From the NCBI GenBank assembly GCA_034509735.1, contig JACGWO010000003.1, positions 10,912,001-10,976,000 on the forward strand: DNA of 64,000 nucleotides, written 5' to 3'. Positions 1-10,123 of this stretch are shown here, piece after piece. The translations under genes and the position numbers were made by a program. This DNA comes from Sesamum alatum (Eukaryota > Streptophyta > Magnoliopsida > Lamiales > Pedaliaceae). Positions within the stretch are counted from its first letter, which is position 1; each line of letters begins with the position of its first letter. The notes under the pieces are model-generated. The model did no database searches and was not told the DNA's origin. It saw nothing but the letters and a program-made list of their open reading frames with translations.

Positions 1-436
1 AAATGAAAATTAACAATTTCTTTTGTGCAAAACGTTTGCTACATATTGTGATTTCTCAACACTAGGTTATAATTCTTCCTAAAATTTCTATTGATTTTAT
101 ATTTATGTTTGTTTTATATTATTTTATCCAAGTCTCTCATAACGAATAAACAAGTCCAGATATAAAAAATCATTACAAAATTTATGATTATATTTTATAC
201 AAAATATAGCTTTTAATTTTTCAGGGAATGAATAAATTAAGAGACCACAAAATTGATCTTTTGTTATTGCCTGTAGAAGATTAAATTTTGACAGGGCTAA
301 GCCAAGTTTCTGGCTTTGCCCCTACACTAAACGCTCGGGAATATCAAGGATACACCCCTTGATCCGAATTTATCATTTTTATATTTTAACGTTTTACGAT
401 TCCGCCGCGTTCTCGGGTCGATCAATTTCCTTCAAG
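1..436. other. AT-rich flank, no gene seen
   Basis: Left flank of the CACTA insertion. No ORF of note, splice structure or recognisable repeat end was found. The last three bases (AAG, 434-436) are the left copy of the CACTA target duplication. Confidence 0.6.
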
Positions 437-529
437 CACTACAAGAGAGCAGGGTTTCAGAGATGGAAATCAAAGACGGAAAAATATCCGTCAATAAATT
501 TTACCTTTCAGAGACGGATCCAGAGACGG

Positions 530-925
530 TGATGTTGCAAGAATTTAGAAGAATAAGTCAACAACAACGTGATGAAATAATGAAGATAATAATCAAATTA
601 TTATATAAAAACAGGGCACAATCGCCAATACGTACAAACCGATCCAAGAATATTGAATAGATATACTAGTAGAGTTCTTACAAAAATCCAAAGTCCCCAA
701 ATGAAGGGGTGGAACTCATATTTATACTAGGAGTTTATTTACGGTAGGTATGGCGTAGTGTCCTTATTGTCCCCCTTCTTCATTAATGAGGGGGGTTTCC
801 ATGGATCAAGCCTCCTTTGCTTGATTCCCTCCATATTTTAATGGTTTTGGTCAACATCCCTTGATTCTCTCTTACTTGATGGAAGACAATAAATGCCTCT
901 TGACTTGGTCATTTTATCCATATCA
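530..925 (-). repeat. 3' LTR of the Tat element
   Basis: 396 bp, bounded TG...CA. It differs from the other LTR by about five substitutions and lacks roughly 60 bp near 772-780, where the partner has an extra segment containing GGTAACGTCTCATGAGG. Confidence 0.93.
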
Positions 926-939
926 ACTGCCCCCTCAAG
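926..939 (-). other. Polypurine tract of the Tat element
   Basis: On the minus strand CTTGAGGGGGCAGT directly precedes the LTR start TGATATGG. This is the expected place and composition for the plus-strand primer of an LTR retrotransposon. Confidence 0.75.
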
Positions 940-1321
940 TTCCAAGCATTTTAGAAGGAATAATTGGAACTTTGGTAAGTAGGATTCGTCTAATTTAGGC
1001 AATCATCTTGTTTCTCCTTCAAGAGATGGGAGGAGCTTATGTTTGGTAGGTAAAATCTTCTTTGTTTGGAAATTTCTTCATCTCCTTCATCGATATATAT
1101 GTATGTCATTTATTCATTCTAGAGCTTTTTGAGCTTTTGTTCGTCGTTCACTCCTTCTTGATCTCGTGCTCTTCCGGTGAACTAATCCTTTCGAATGTCG
1201 AATCGCAAAGGTACTCATTAATCGTTCTCTTTTCTTGTTGTTTTCATTCCTATTTTAATTTCCTCATAATTGTTTGCATCTCTTCCTTTCGAATTTAGTC
1301 GTTAATTCTCGTTCTAGGAAT

Positions 1322-3612
1322 ATGGAATCTTCTCATAGGTCTAGCGGGGCTCGTTCCGATCATGGGGGGTCGGAACGAGGTGAACGACGTTGGCCGTGGC
1401 CCTAGTGGGCTCGGCCAGCTTCTCGGTCGAGGCAACGGCCTCGACCAACTTGGTCGAGGCTCAGGCCTCGGCCGGGCTGGTCGAGGCACAGGCCTCGACT
1501 AGGGTGACCTCGACCAGCCTGGTCAAGGCATTGAGCTCGACCAAGCTGGTTGAGGTTTCGGCCTCGACCAGGTGGTCGGTCGAGGCTCCCCCGACCGTGG
1601 GGGCCGGGAAGGGCTCCCTCGGCTCGGCAGTCGGGGGTCTCTCCTTCGCTCTCCTACTTTTCCTTCGGGCGAAGGGTCCTCGCGTCGTCGAGTCCTTAAT
1701 CCTCCTAACTCCTCTAATGTGATCGTCTTAGATGGTGATGATGATAGCTTTAATTTAGAGGTTATTGAGGCCATACGTAATCTTCCCGACTGTCCAGCCG
1801 ATTCGTTAGATGTTTCCTTTGAGTCTAACTCATCTTCTCCAAAGGGGGTAGGTTCCAAGGCTCCTTTGGCTACTTCCACTGAGTTTGGGGGGGAATGCTC
1901 TTCGGCTCCTAGGTCTCGTTGTAGGGTCATGGACGTAGAGGTTTGTGATAGCGTCATAGGATTGGAGGAGCTTCGTTTTTTGGAGGCTAACTATAATTCT
2001 TTTCCTCCAGTTGAGTTCCTCCTTCCTTCTTGTGGGGATCGTGTCAAGTCTCCTCCGTCAGGTTTTTTCACGGTCTATTCCGTGTATTTTTCTTCGGGGT
2101 TCATTCTTCCGCCTCACCCTCTTTTAGTGGAAATTATTCGTAGCATTGGCGTGAGTGTCAGTTAGCTTACTCCCAATGCTTTCATGTTCTTCTTGGGTTT
2201 TCTTCACCGTTTCAGCAAGTTAGACTTGTCTCCTTCCGTAGAAGCTTTTCATACTCTATTCTAAGTCAAGAATGTAGTGAACGACTCTTTCTTCTATTTC
2301 TATCCTTGCAATGGTTGTAAGTTTTTGGAGGGTTGTACTTCCTCTCGTGGTCCTTGGAAGGAGAAATTCCTTTATGTTAGAGATTCTGATTGGGGTTTGT
2401 GTGCTCCTTGGGTTGATTCTTCCCTTGATTTTTTCCCGAACAATGATTTCAAGATGTCTTATATTGGGGCTGGTTTGTTCGACCAGTTCTTCAATGTGAC
2501 GGGCTTGGTCTCCGATGGTAACTTTTTTTATTCTTTAACTTTTTCTTTATTCTTTTCCCTTATAACTCCTAGCTTGTGGCTCATGTGTTTTGCCTTCTAT
2601 TTTTCAGGGAAGAAGTTGTCTTTGGAAGATGTACGCCGCTTCAAGGCCTCCCGGGATGGAGGTTCCTCCGGGGCTTCTGCTCGGGCTCGTCCTCCTCCTC
2701 CTCCTCCGCCTCCGCCTCCGCATGGCAAGGGCGACAGGCGTGGTTCTAGTCCTTCCCGGGCGCGGAATGCTTCTGGCGGTCGGCGTTCTCCTCCTCCCAG
2801 TTCTGGTGGGAGTGGTTCAAAGCGTCCCCAAGATGCGTCCACTGATTCTCCTTCTCATGGTCTTGGGAAGGGATACTTCACTTACGGGACCAATCGTCGT
2901 GGGGATGTCTTTTCTTATTGGAACACGGCTGATGTGCATATAGCGAGGGAGAAACTCCGCCCTACCATCAGTGAGTTCGATGTCACTAAGTTTTCCTCCC
3001 TTTTGGATGATGGCTTTGTGAGCATGCTTTGCGAAGAGTCTGCCCGGGTATGTATTTTTGCATCGTTTTTGTTTCAGTTGTTGGATTTTGGCAAAGTTTT
3101 TTATTTCTTTCCCCTCGTAGGTGAATACTTTGGCGGAGGTGGCTTCCAAGCGCTTTGAGAAGTACCAGGAGGAGATAGCTCGTTTGTCTTCCGCTCTTGC
3201 AGACTCTACGAAAGCTAAGGAGCATTTGGAGGGGGAGCTTGCTGACGCCGTGGCGCTTGGGAAGGAGTTGAAGGATTCTCTCCATCGAGAGATTAGCTCT
3301 GGTTCCCGATTCCTCAAGTCTGACGCGGGGAAGCTTTACTTAGAGTGCATTAAGGCTGACTTCAGAGAGGAATTTGAGAAGTCTGGGGATTTTGAGCTTG
3401 CGGCACTTGCCAAGGCCGAAGAGGTTTATGACCAGACCATCAGGGAGTGTCGTGCAACCTTGCGCTCCTGCGGTCGTTTTCCTGGGGAGGATTTTCTATT
3501 TCTTGATCCCTCGGTGGCGAAACTTGGAGATCCCGAGGTTGAGGGGGGAGCTACTGAAAATGGGGAGGCTGTGATTGTTCCTGTTGATGTTCCTGTGGCG
3601 GATGCCTCTTAG
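1322..3612 (+). pseudogene. Antisense extra gene of the Tat element (putative gypsy-type transposon protein), spliced, with nonsense mutations
   Basis: This coding region runs opposite to gag-pol, in the 3' region of the retrotransposon. From about 1572 one frame reads acidic low-complexity sequence and then a segment with VEFLLPSCGDRVKSPP and FTVYSVYFSSGFILPPHPL. That resembles the plant family called putative gypsy-type transposon (Transposase_28). Two introns are visible: 2518-2607 (GTAACT...TTTTCAG, 90 bp) and 3048-3120 (GTATGT...CTCGTAG, 73 bp). The last exon encodes a coiled-coil-like stretch rich in E, K and A, ending at 3612. A poly-proline run lies near 2690-2720. In-frame stops at 2163 (TAG) and 2262 (TAA) break this copy. 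The N-terminus is unclear: an ATG at 1322 is in another frame and stops at 1402. The family name is from memory; the exon pattern is seen directly. Confidence 0.72.
1415..1605. repeat. GC-rich degenerate minisatellite in the antisense gene
   Basis: A series of imperfect units around CTGGTCGAGGC and CCTCGACCA alternates direct and inverted copies of GGTCGAGGCC. It stands out as GC-rich DNA in an AT-rich window and probably encodes the variable N-terminal part of the antisense protein. Confidence 0.7.
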
Positions 3613-4066
3613 AATAATAGGATTTATTAGTTTTTCCCTGTTTCTAGCACTTTGATACTTAGATGTTTTTCTCGGGGTGTTTCCCCTTACATCCCATTTT
3701 ATGGACACATTTATGCATACATTTTATATATATGTCATTGTTTTCATTCTCAATTTCTTTGAAGTATTTTCTTTGGGAGTTCCCATGCTATGGATCTCTC
3801 TTTGTTTATAGGAGATTTTTTCGGCCTTTTTCACTCCGGGGGGGTACCTCCCCTCAAGGTAGTTTCTCAGCCTTTATTCTTCTAAACTGCCGTGTGTTGG
3901 ACAGCCTTTTGGAAAATTTTTAATGTATTCTTTATGTAATTGCATGTTTATATAATTGTACGCTTGTCGGCATGGAGTATAATGCGCGGCGAAAAAAATA
4001 AGAGATATCACAACGAATTTATTCGAAAGAAGTTGCTGTTTATTCAACGGGAGCGAAACAATTACA

Positions 4067-5191
4067 CATAGTATTTTTTCAAATTTTTTGCATTCCAAGT
4101 GCGAGGGAGTGGACTGCCATCTTCCTTCTTTAACTCGTATGTAGCTGGTCCCACTACTTTCGTCACTATGTAGGGGCCGTCCCATTTGGCGTCCAACTTT
4201 CTGACGGGGCCCAATGCTTCTGTCTTCCGCAATACCAATTCTCCTTCCTGAAACCTCGGGGGCGGACCCTGTTGTCATATGCTTTAGACATCGAACTTTT
4301 GTATACTTGGGTCCTTCTTTCAGCCGCTTCTCTTATTTCTTCGACTAAGTCCAAGTCTTCCCTCCGTGCTTGGGAGTTTTGTTCTTCATCGTATGTTTTC
4401 ACTCTCCAAGTTTTCTCTCCTATTTCTGCGGGGAGCACGGCTTCCGTTCCATACACCAAGTTGAATGGTGATTCTTTCGTTGCTTCTCTGGGGGTGGTAC
4501 GGTATGCCCACAAAACTCCTGGGAGTTCATGCACCCAATTTCCTTTAGCTTTTCCTAAACGCGTCTTCAGCTGGTGGAGGATGGTTCGGTTTGTCACTTC
4601 AGCTTGGCCATTCGCTTGGGGGTTGTTCATTGACGTGAACAGTTGTTTTATCTTTAACTCTCTCAGCCAACTCTTCAACTTGTTGCCTTGGAACTGGGTT
4701 CCGTTGTCCGAAATTACGGCTCTAGGTATCCCAAACCGACAGATGATGTTTTGCCATACAAACTTGATAACTTCTTTTTCACTGATGCTCGACAAGGGTT
4801 CTGCCTCCACCCATTTGGTGAAGTAATCCACTGCTACAATCAGGTATTTCTTTTGTCCAACCACTCGGAGTAGTTTACCCACTATGTCCATCCCCCACAT
4901 GTCGAATGGGCAAGGGCTCTCTATAGTTTTCATGAATGCGGCGGGATTATGTAGATGATTGGCGTGCTTCTGGGATGGGGAGCATGCACGGACCAAACTT
5001 GAAGCATCTTCTATCATAGTTGGCCAGTAATATCCTTGTCTTAAAACTTTCTTGGCCAAAGATCGAGCTCCTGAATGGTTTTCGCAACTACCTTCATGCG
5101 TTTCGCGGAGGACGTATTCAGCTTGTTTCTGGTCCAAGCATTTCAACAATGATGTTGAGAAACCCCTCTTGTATAAATCTCCATCTATCAA
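4067..5191 (-). pseudogene. Integrase of the Tat element
   Basis: The minus-strand reading frame 5191-4166 begins with a zinc-binding-type region (HEGSCENHSGARS ... VRACSPSQKHA). The catalytic core follows, with Asp in WGMDIVGK, Asp in VISDNGTQF and Glu in NPQANGQAEV, giving a DDE triad. The second Cys of the usual HHCC finger appears lost (CSPSQ). After a frameshift near 4240, the C-terminal part continues in another frame with WDGPYIVTKVVG and ends near 4067. It follows RNase H in the element's order, so it is the last pol domain. It would insert cDNA copies into chromosomes; the frameshift suggests this copy cannot. Confidence 0.88.
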
Positions 5192-5233
5192 GGTGAATCT
5201 GGTTGATCTTGTCTTTATTTTCTTGGCTTCTTT

Positions 5234-6400
5234 TTAGTCCGAGGGCAAGGTACCCTCTGTCAGAAATTGTATAATGGGAGATTTCCAGTGGGTGGTGGCG
5301 TCAACGGTCACCATGATTTCGTTGTCTGCCTGGCTTTTTTCTATGCTGATGGTTGGATGTGTTGCAGATAACAGGGTTATCGTGCGTTTTTTAGTGAAGT
5401 GCGCAGCGCTGGCTAGCTTCGCTAGTTGGTCTGCTGTTGAATTTTGCTCTCTGGGGATTTGTTTCAAGATGAACTCTTGGAATTTCTCTTTCTCTTCCTG
5501 TAATTTCAACAAGTACTTCGTCATCCTTTCTCCCCTTGCTCCATATTCTCCCCCCACTTTGTTGACTACGAGTTGGGAGTCGCTGAATACGTGTACACGT
5601 TGGGCCCCTGCCGCGCGGATCAGCTTGCTTCCCAGTAACACTGCTTCGTATTCCGCTTCATTGTTTGAGGCTGGGAAGGCCAGCGTGATGGCGTATTCCA
5701 TAGTGTCTGCCTTCAGGCTTTCGATGACGATCCCTACTCCGCTGCTTATCACGGTGGAGGATCCATCAACATACATTCTCCATAACTTTGGTTCTTCTGC
5801 TTCCGCCCTTGGGGTCAACTCAGAGATGAAGTCTGCGAGGATTTGTGCCTTTATTGCGGGGCACGTTTGGAACTCTATCCCATGTTCGCTCAATTCTACT
5901 GCCCACTTGATCATTCTCCCCGAGGCGTTGGGGCTTGCTAGAATATGCTTCAGGGGGTGGTTCGTCAACACCACTACTTGATGGGAGTGGAAGTATGAGC
6001 GGAGTTTCCTGGAGGCTGTCACCAATGCTAGGGCCAGTTTTTCGATGGGGGAGTATTTGGGCTCCGCCCCTTGCAACATCTTGCTTACGTAATATACGGG
6101 TTGATGTTATCTCCCCTGCGCTCTCACCAAGACTGCACTCACGGCGTCCTCTGATGCTGCTAGGTATAAGTATAGCGGCTCTCCTTGTTTGGGTTTGTTC
6201 AGGAAGGGGGGGGCTGCCAAGTACTTCTTCAAGTTCTCAAACGCTTTCTGGCATTCTTCATTCCAAGTAAACTTTTCCATTTTTCTTAGAGTCTTGAAGA
6301 AAGGGAGTCCTTTTTCCGCCCCTCGCGATAGGAATCTGCTTAGGGCCGCCATTCTTCCGGTTAGTCTCTGCACTTCTTTTTTGTTCTTTTGGGGGCCCAT
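5234..6400 (-). pseudogene. RNase H plus second (archaeal-type) RNase H of the Tat element
   Basis: The segment 6400-6107 reads the RT/RNase H connection (FTWNEECQKAFENLKKYL). A stop near 6107 breaks the frame. Frame 6079-5234 then gives the end of the classical RNase H (VVVLTNHPLKHIL) and a second RNase H-like domain starting MYVDGSSTVISSGVGIV. Further motifs of that second domain are NNEAEYEAVLLG, FSDSQLVVNKV and STADQLAKLAS. Two successive RNase H domains are a hallmark of the Tat lineage. Function would be removal of the RNA strand during reverse transcription. The internal stop marks a defective copy. Confidence 0.85.
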
Positions 6401-7521
6401 CTCTTGTATGGCCTTAATTTCTCCGGGTTCGCTTCAATTCCTTTGTGCGATACCAAGTATCCTAGGAATTTTCCTCCTTGAACGTCGAAGGTGCATTTGG
6501 ACGGGTTGTGTCTCATCCCCAGCTGTTTTATTATGGCGAAGCATTCTCGTAGGTCTTGTATATGATCCTCCCTCCGAAGGCTTTTCACCAACATGTCGTC
6601 GATGTAAACTTCCATGTTTCGTCCTATCATTTGTTGGAAAGCCTTGTTCACTAATCTTTGGTACGTGGCTCCGGCGTTTTTCAGCCCAAATGGCATCACT
6701 TGATAGCAGAACGTGCCTAGCTCGGTGATGAAGCTTGTCTTCTCCTGATCCTCTATTTTCAGGGCTATTTGATTGTATCCTTGGAAGGCATCTAGGAAGC
6801 TCATCATTTCACATCCCGCCGTTGAGTCGACTAACGCGTCTATTCTTGGGAGGGGGAAGGAGTCTTTCGGGCACGCCTTGTTTAGGTCGGTGAAGTCTAT
6901 GCACATTCGCCACTTCTTATTAGGTTTAGGGACCAATACCACATTAGCCAACCATTCGGGGTATTGTACCGGGCGGATGTACTCGGCGGCCAACAGTTTT
7001 TCCACCTCCTCTTTGATGATTCTGTTTCTTTCGGGGCCGAAGCTTCGGTTCTTCTGCTTCACTAGGCGGACGTTTGGGTTGACGTTCAGCCTGTGAGTTA
7101 TAACTTCTTGATCTATCCTGACCAAATTGTCGACGCTCCATGCAAATGTGGTGGAGTGTTCTTGGAGGAACTTTATCAGCTTCTGCTCCTGCTCTGAGCT
7201 CATGGTTGTTCCAATTGAAGTGATCTTCTCAGGCTCTCCTTCTACCAGTTGGATGTTTTTTGTTTTTTCTGCAGCCACTAGTTTTTCGTCTTCCATCTTT
7301 CTCATTTTTTGTTCTGGAGTGTGTCCTTCTGTCAGGGGATATGGTGGAGAAGATTGGAGCGTTGTTCTCTTTGCTACTCGCTCAGTTTCTGATGGTTGGT
7401 TGTTTTTTTCTCTTCCCGGATTCATTCCTTTCCGGAGGATGTTAGCATGACATTCTCTTGCAAGGCGGCGGTCTCCTATTTCCTCTCCTATCCCTTTGTA
7501 AGCGGGGAATTTCAACTTCAT
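6361..7521 (-). pseudogene. Reverse transcriptase of the Tat element
   Basis: A 386-residue frame contains the ordered gypsy RT motifs: LVPKPNKKWRMCIDFTDLN, FPLPRIDALVDSTAG, FLDAFQGYNQIAL, YQVMPFGLKNAGATYQRL and the catalytic VYIDDMLVKS. The NPSKCTF...GKFLGYLVS box follows. The YIDD catalytic pair is intact. The frame ends with a short shifted tail (APKRTKKKCRD), and RNase H continues in another frame, so a frameshift lies near 6400. The upstream part links to protease across another frame change near 7521-7554. Confidence 0.92.
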
Positions 7522-7553
7522 GTGGAAGGTGGAAGCGACTGCTCAGAATGCGT

Positions 7554-8540
7554 TTAAGCTCGGTCTCCCATGATTATGTTGTATGACGAGGGTGCGTCCA
7601 CTATCAAAAATTTTATCATTCGAGTGGCCCTGTATGGGGTGGACCCGATCGAGATAGGTAGGGCTATTTCTCCGAGGGGTTCCACCACACTTCCATTAAA
7701 ACCCACTAATGGGGTGTTGACTTTTCGTAACATGCTGGGGTCGATCCCTATTTGCAAGAATGCTTCATTGAATAAAATGTCAGCGGCACTCCCCGAATCT
7801 ACCAGGACTTTCTTAACTAGGAAGTTGGAGACAGTGGCGGAAATAACCAACGCATCGTTATGTAGTGGTATTCCTTTCTCCAAGTCTTGCGTGTTGAAAG
7901 TGATTTCTTCTTCTGGGGTTTTATCTAGAGTGACTTTCTCGCAAATGTGGGTGTTGTGAGAGGGCTTAGCTGCTCTGATCAATGCCTTTCGCGCTCTTGC
8001 TGAGTCTCCTCCTGCGGGTCCCCCCGTGACTACTCCTATAACTCCTGCGGTTGGGAGATTTTCTGCCCCCTTATCTTTGTACCGAGATGTTTCTCCCCGT
8101 TCCGTGTTCTGGCTGAATCTTTGATTACCTATTGGGGCTTCCCGCTCACGATTTTGTCCTTCCACGTATTCCTTTAGGTATCCCCTCTGAATTAATTTCT
8201 CAATCTCATTTTTCAGGTGATAGCAATCTTCTGTGCTATGTCCTCTATCCTTATGGAAACGGCAATATTTATCTGATTTCAGGCGCTTAGGATTATCTTT
8301 CATCTTCCTTGGCCATTGGACGATTCCTTGTTGTTCTGCCACAGCGAGGATCTCAGCTCGTGGGGCTTTAAGTGGGGTGTATCTCGTGAAACTAGTTGGG
8401 GGCATATGTCTCTGCCCCTCCGCTTGCCCTTCTCTCCTTGGGTCTTTCTTTTCTCCTTCTCTTACTTTCCTCTTGTTTGACTGTTCTGTCTTCGGTTTGC
8501 TAGCCTCTTCAATACGGATGTATTTGGCGGCTCTTTTCAT
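7554..8540 (-). pseudogene. Gag C-terminus and aspartic protease of the Tat element
   Basis: The frame holds a nucleocapsid-like Cys/His motif (KYCRFHKDRGHSTEDCYHL) typical of Tat/Ogre-type gag. A retropepsin domain with the active-site motif VLVDSGSAADILF and the downstream flap-like VGFNGSVVEPLGEIAL follows, ending at YNIIMGDRA. It lies between gag and RT on the same strand, as in a gag-pro-pol layout. A break separates it from the N-terminal gag frame around 8540-8678. Confidence 0.88.
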
Positions 8541-8677
8541 CAGTTCGTCCAGTGTCGATGGTGGTTTGCCAGCGATAGACTCGCGAAAGCGCCCCCCTCC
8601 GCAGTCCCCGTTGCAATATACTTGTTACCAATTCATGGTTGAGGTGGGGGGACTTCGAGGACGGCGCCGGAGAATCT

Positions 8678-9622
8678 TTATATATAGTCTCTTAAGCTCT
8701 CTTGCTCCTGTTGGACTATGGTAAAGAGGTATGCTGCAGTTTTCGGATGACTTTTGTTGATGGAAAAATGGTGCAGAAATTGCTGCGAGAGTTGCTCGAA
8801 GCTTTCAATGGTGTATGCCGGGAGTTGGTTGAACCATGCCATAGCTCTTCCCGCTAGGGTCATGCGGAACACTTTACAGTATCCGGCATCGCTCATATCG
8901 AGTAAATCCGCCTTGGCTAGAATTTTGTCTAGGTGGTCTTCGGGGTCTGTGGTTCCGTCGTATTCCGCCCAGTGTGGCAATCTAAGCCCTTGAGGTAAAG
9001 CCTCCGCAAGTATTTGCATAGAGAATGGGCTTCTTCTTGCCGGGGCCACGGCCATTGGAACCAGGTCTTGCGGGGCGCTTCGGAGTTGAGAGGTTTGGAG
9101 ATGCGAATTGTCGCCTCTCGTTTTGCTTGGAATATCTTCATCTCTCCTTCCCCGCTGAGCTCCTACATCCTTATTCCGCCGGGGGAGGCTGGGAGGTTGG
9201 GAGGCTTGTATGCTTCCTTCTTCTTCGCCCATGGACATGTCCTGGGGGCCATCCTCCCTCGACTCATTATCCCCGGGGCCGGAGGATGTACCTCGGCCTC
9301 GGCGGGGGGAACGAGGGGGAGTAGGCTCTCGAGGACGATTTGCCATGAAATGCATGATCACCCTCTCGGCTGCTTTTGCCGATGCATCTTCAATCATCTT
9401 TTGCAATGCTTCAGCTGTCATTTGGAGCATCGATGGTTGGGCAGCGGGCGGTGGGGCTTCGCTGGCTCCTTCCCCCCTTTCTTCACGTTCCCTCCTGTGG
9501 TCCTGCTGAGGACCCAGGCTCATGTGCTCCAAGGGAGGGAGCTCTCCTTCGTTATCCTGGGGAGCTCTTGTCCTTCGCTCCTCATTCATCTCCAAGTCTC
9601 TAGCCATGGATCGGGTTTGCAT
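8678..9622 (-). pseudogene. Gag N-terminal region of the Tat element
   Basis: The start is taken at the ATG at 9622 (MQTRSMARDLEMNEER). A charged, low-complexity N-terminus is followed by the conserved capsid-like core LPHWAEYDGTTDPEDHLDKI and MTLAGRAMAWFNQLPAYTI, ending at QQEQESLRDYI before a stop. This is the usual retrotransposon gag (Retrotrans_gag) signature. The reading frame is cut off relative to the following gag/protease frame, so the protein would be truncated. Confidence 0.88.
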
Positions 9623-9648
9623 TCTCAGTATTACGATTGAAAAGTTTT

Positions 9649-9666
9649 CCACAAACGGCGCCAAGT
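9649..9666 (-). other. Primer-binding site of the Tat element
   Basis: Immediately inside the 5' LTR the minus strand reads ACTTGGCGCCGTTTGTGG. TGGCGCCGTT matches the complement of the 3' end of plant tRNA-Asp as recalled; the remainder diverges. Position fits a primer-binding site. Confidence 0.7.
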
Positions 9667-10123
9667 TGATGTTGCAAGAATTTAGAAGAATAAGTCAACA
9701 ACAACGTGATGAAATAATGAAGATAATAATCGAATTATTATATAAAACCGGGCACAATCGCCAATACGTACAAACCGATCCAAGAATATTGAATAGATAT
9801 ACTAGTAGAGCTCTTACAAAAATCCAAAGTCCCCAAATGAAGGGGTGGAACTCATATTTATACTAGGAGTTTATTTACGGTAGGTATGGCGTAGTGTCTT
9901 TATTGTCCCTCCTTTCCATGTTTTCAGATATAAATGGTAACGTCTCATGAGGGCGTAAGGGTCTTTTCCTTGCTTCCTCATTAATGAGGGGGGTTTCCAT
10001 GGATCAAGCCTCCTTTGCTTGATTCCCTCCATATTTTAATGGTTTTGGTCAACTTCCCTTGATTCTCTCTTACTTGATGGAAGACAATAAATGCCTCTTG
10101 ACTTGGTCATTTTATCCATATCA
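9667..10123 (-). repeat. 5' LTR of the Tat element
   Basis: 457 bp, TG...CA, direct repeat of 530-925 and longer by about 60 bp. Followed by the target duplication GACGG (10124-10128). On the minus strand it would drive gag-pol transcription. Confidence 0.93.

Larger units (their letters stand above)
530..10123 (-). mobile_element. Complete Ty3/gypsy LTR retrotransposon, Tat lineage, minus orientation
   Basis: Two direct repeats start TGATGTTGCAAG and end CCATATCA (530-925 and 9667-10123), and the whole is flanked by the perfect 5-bp duplication GACGG (525-529 and 10124-10128). In minus-strand order the interior shows a primer-binding site, gag, protease, RT, RNase H, a second RNase H domain, integrase, a non-pol region with an antisense gene, and a polypurine tract. 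RT-RNH-extra RNH-INT with a long 3' region is characteristic of the Tat lineage. It is inserted in the left subterminal repeats of the CACTA element, so it is younger than that element. The LTRs show about five substitutions plus one indel of roughly 60 bp. Gag and pol carry frameshifts and stops, so the copy is probably dead. Confidence 0.95.

Noticed and set aside
2590..2943. Leucine-rich frame overlapping the antisense Tat gene
   Set aside because: It is the +1 shadow of the proline-rich coding exon (CCT/CTC repeats) and has no independent support.
4272..4826. Plus-strand frame opposite the integrase, and similar frames at 5274-5981 and 6189-6728
   Set aside because: They are complementary-strand shadows of conserved pol domains.
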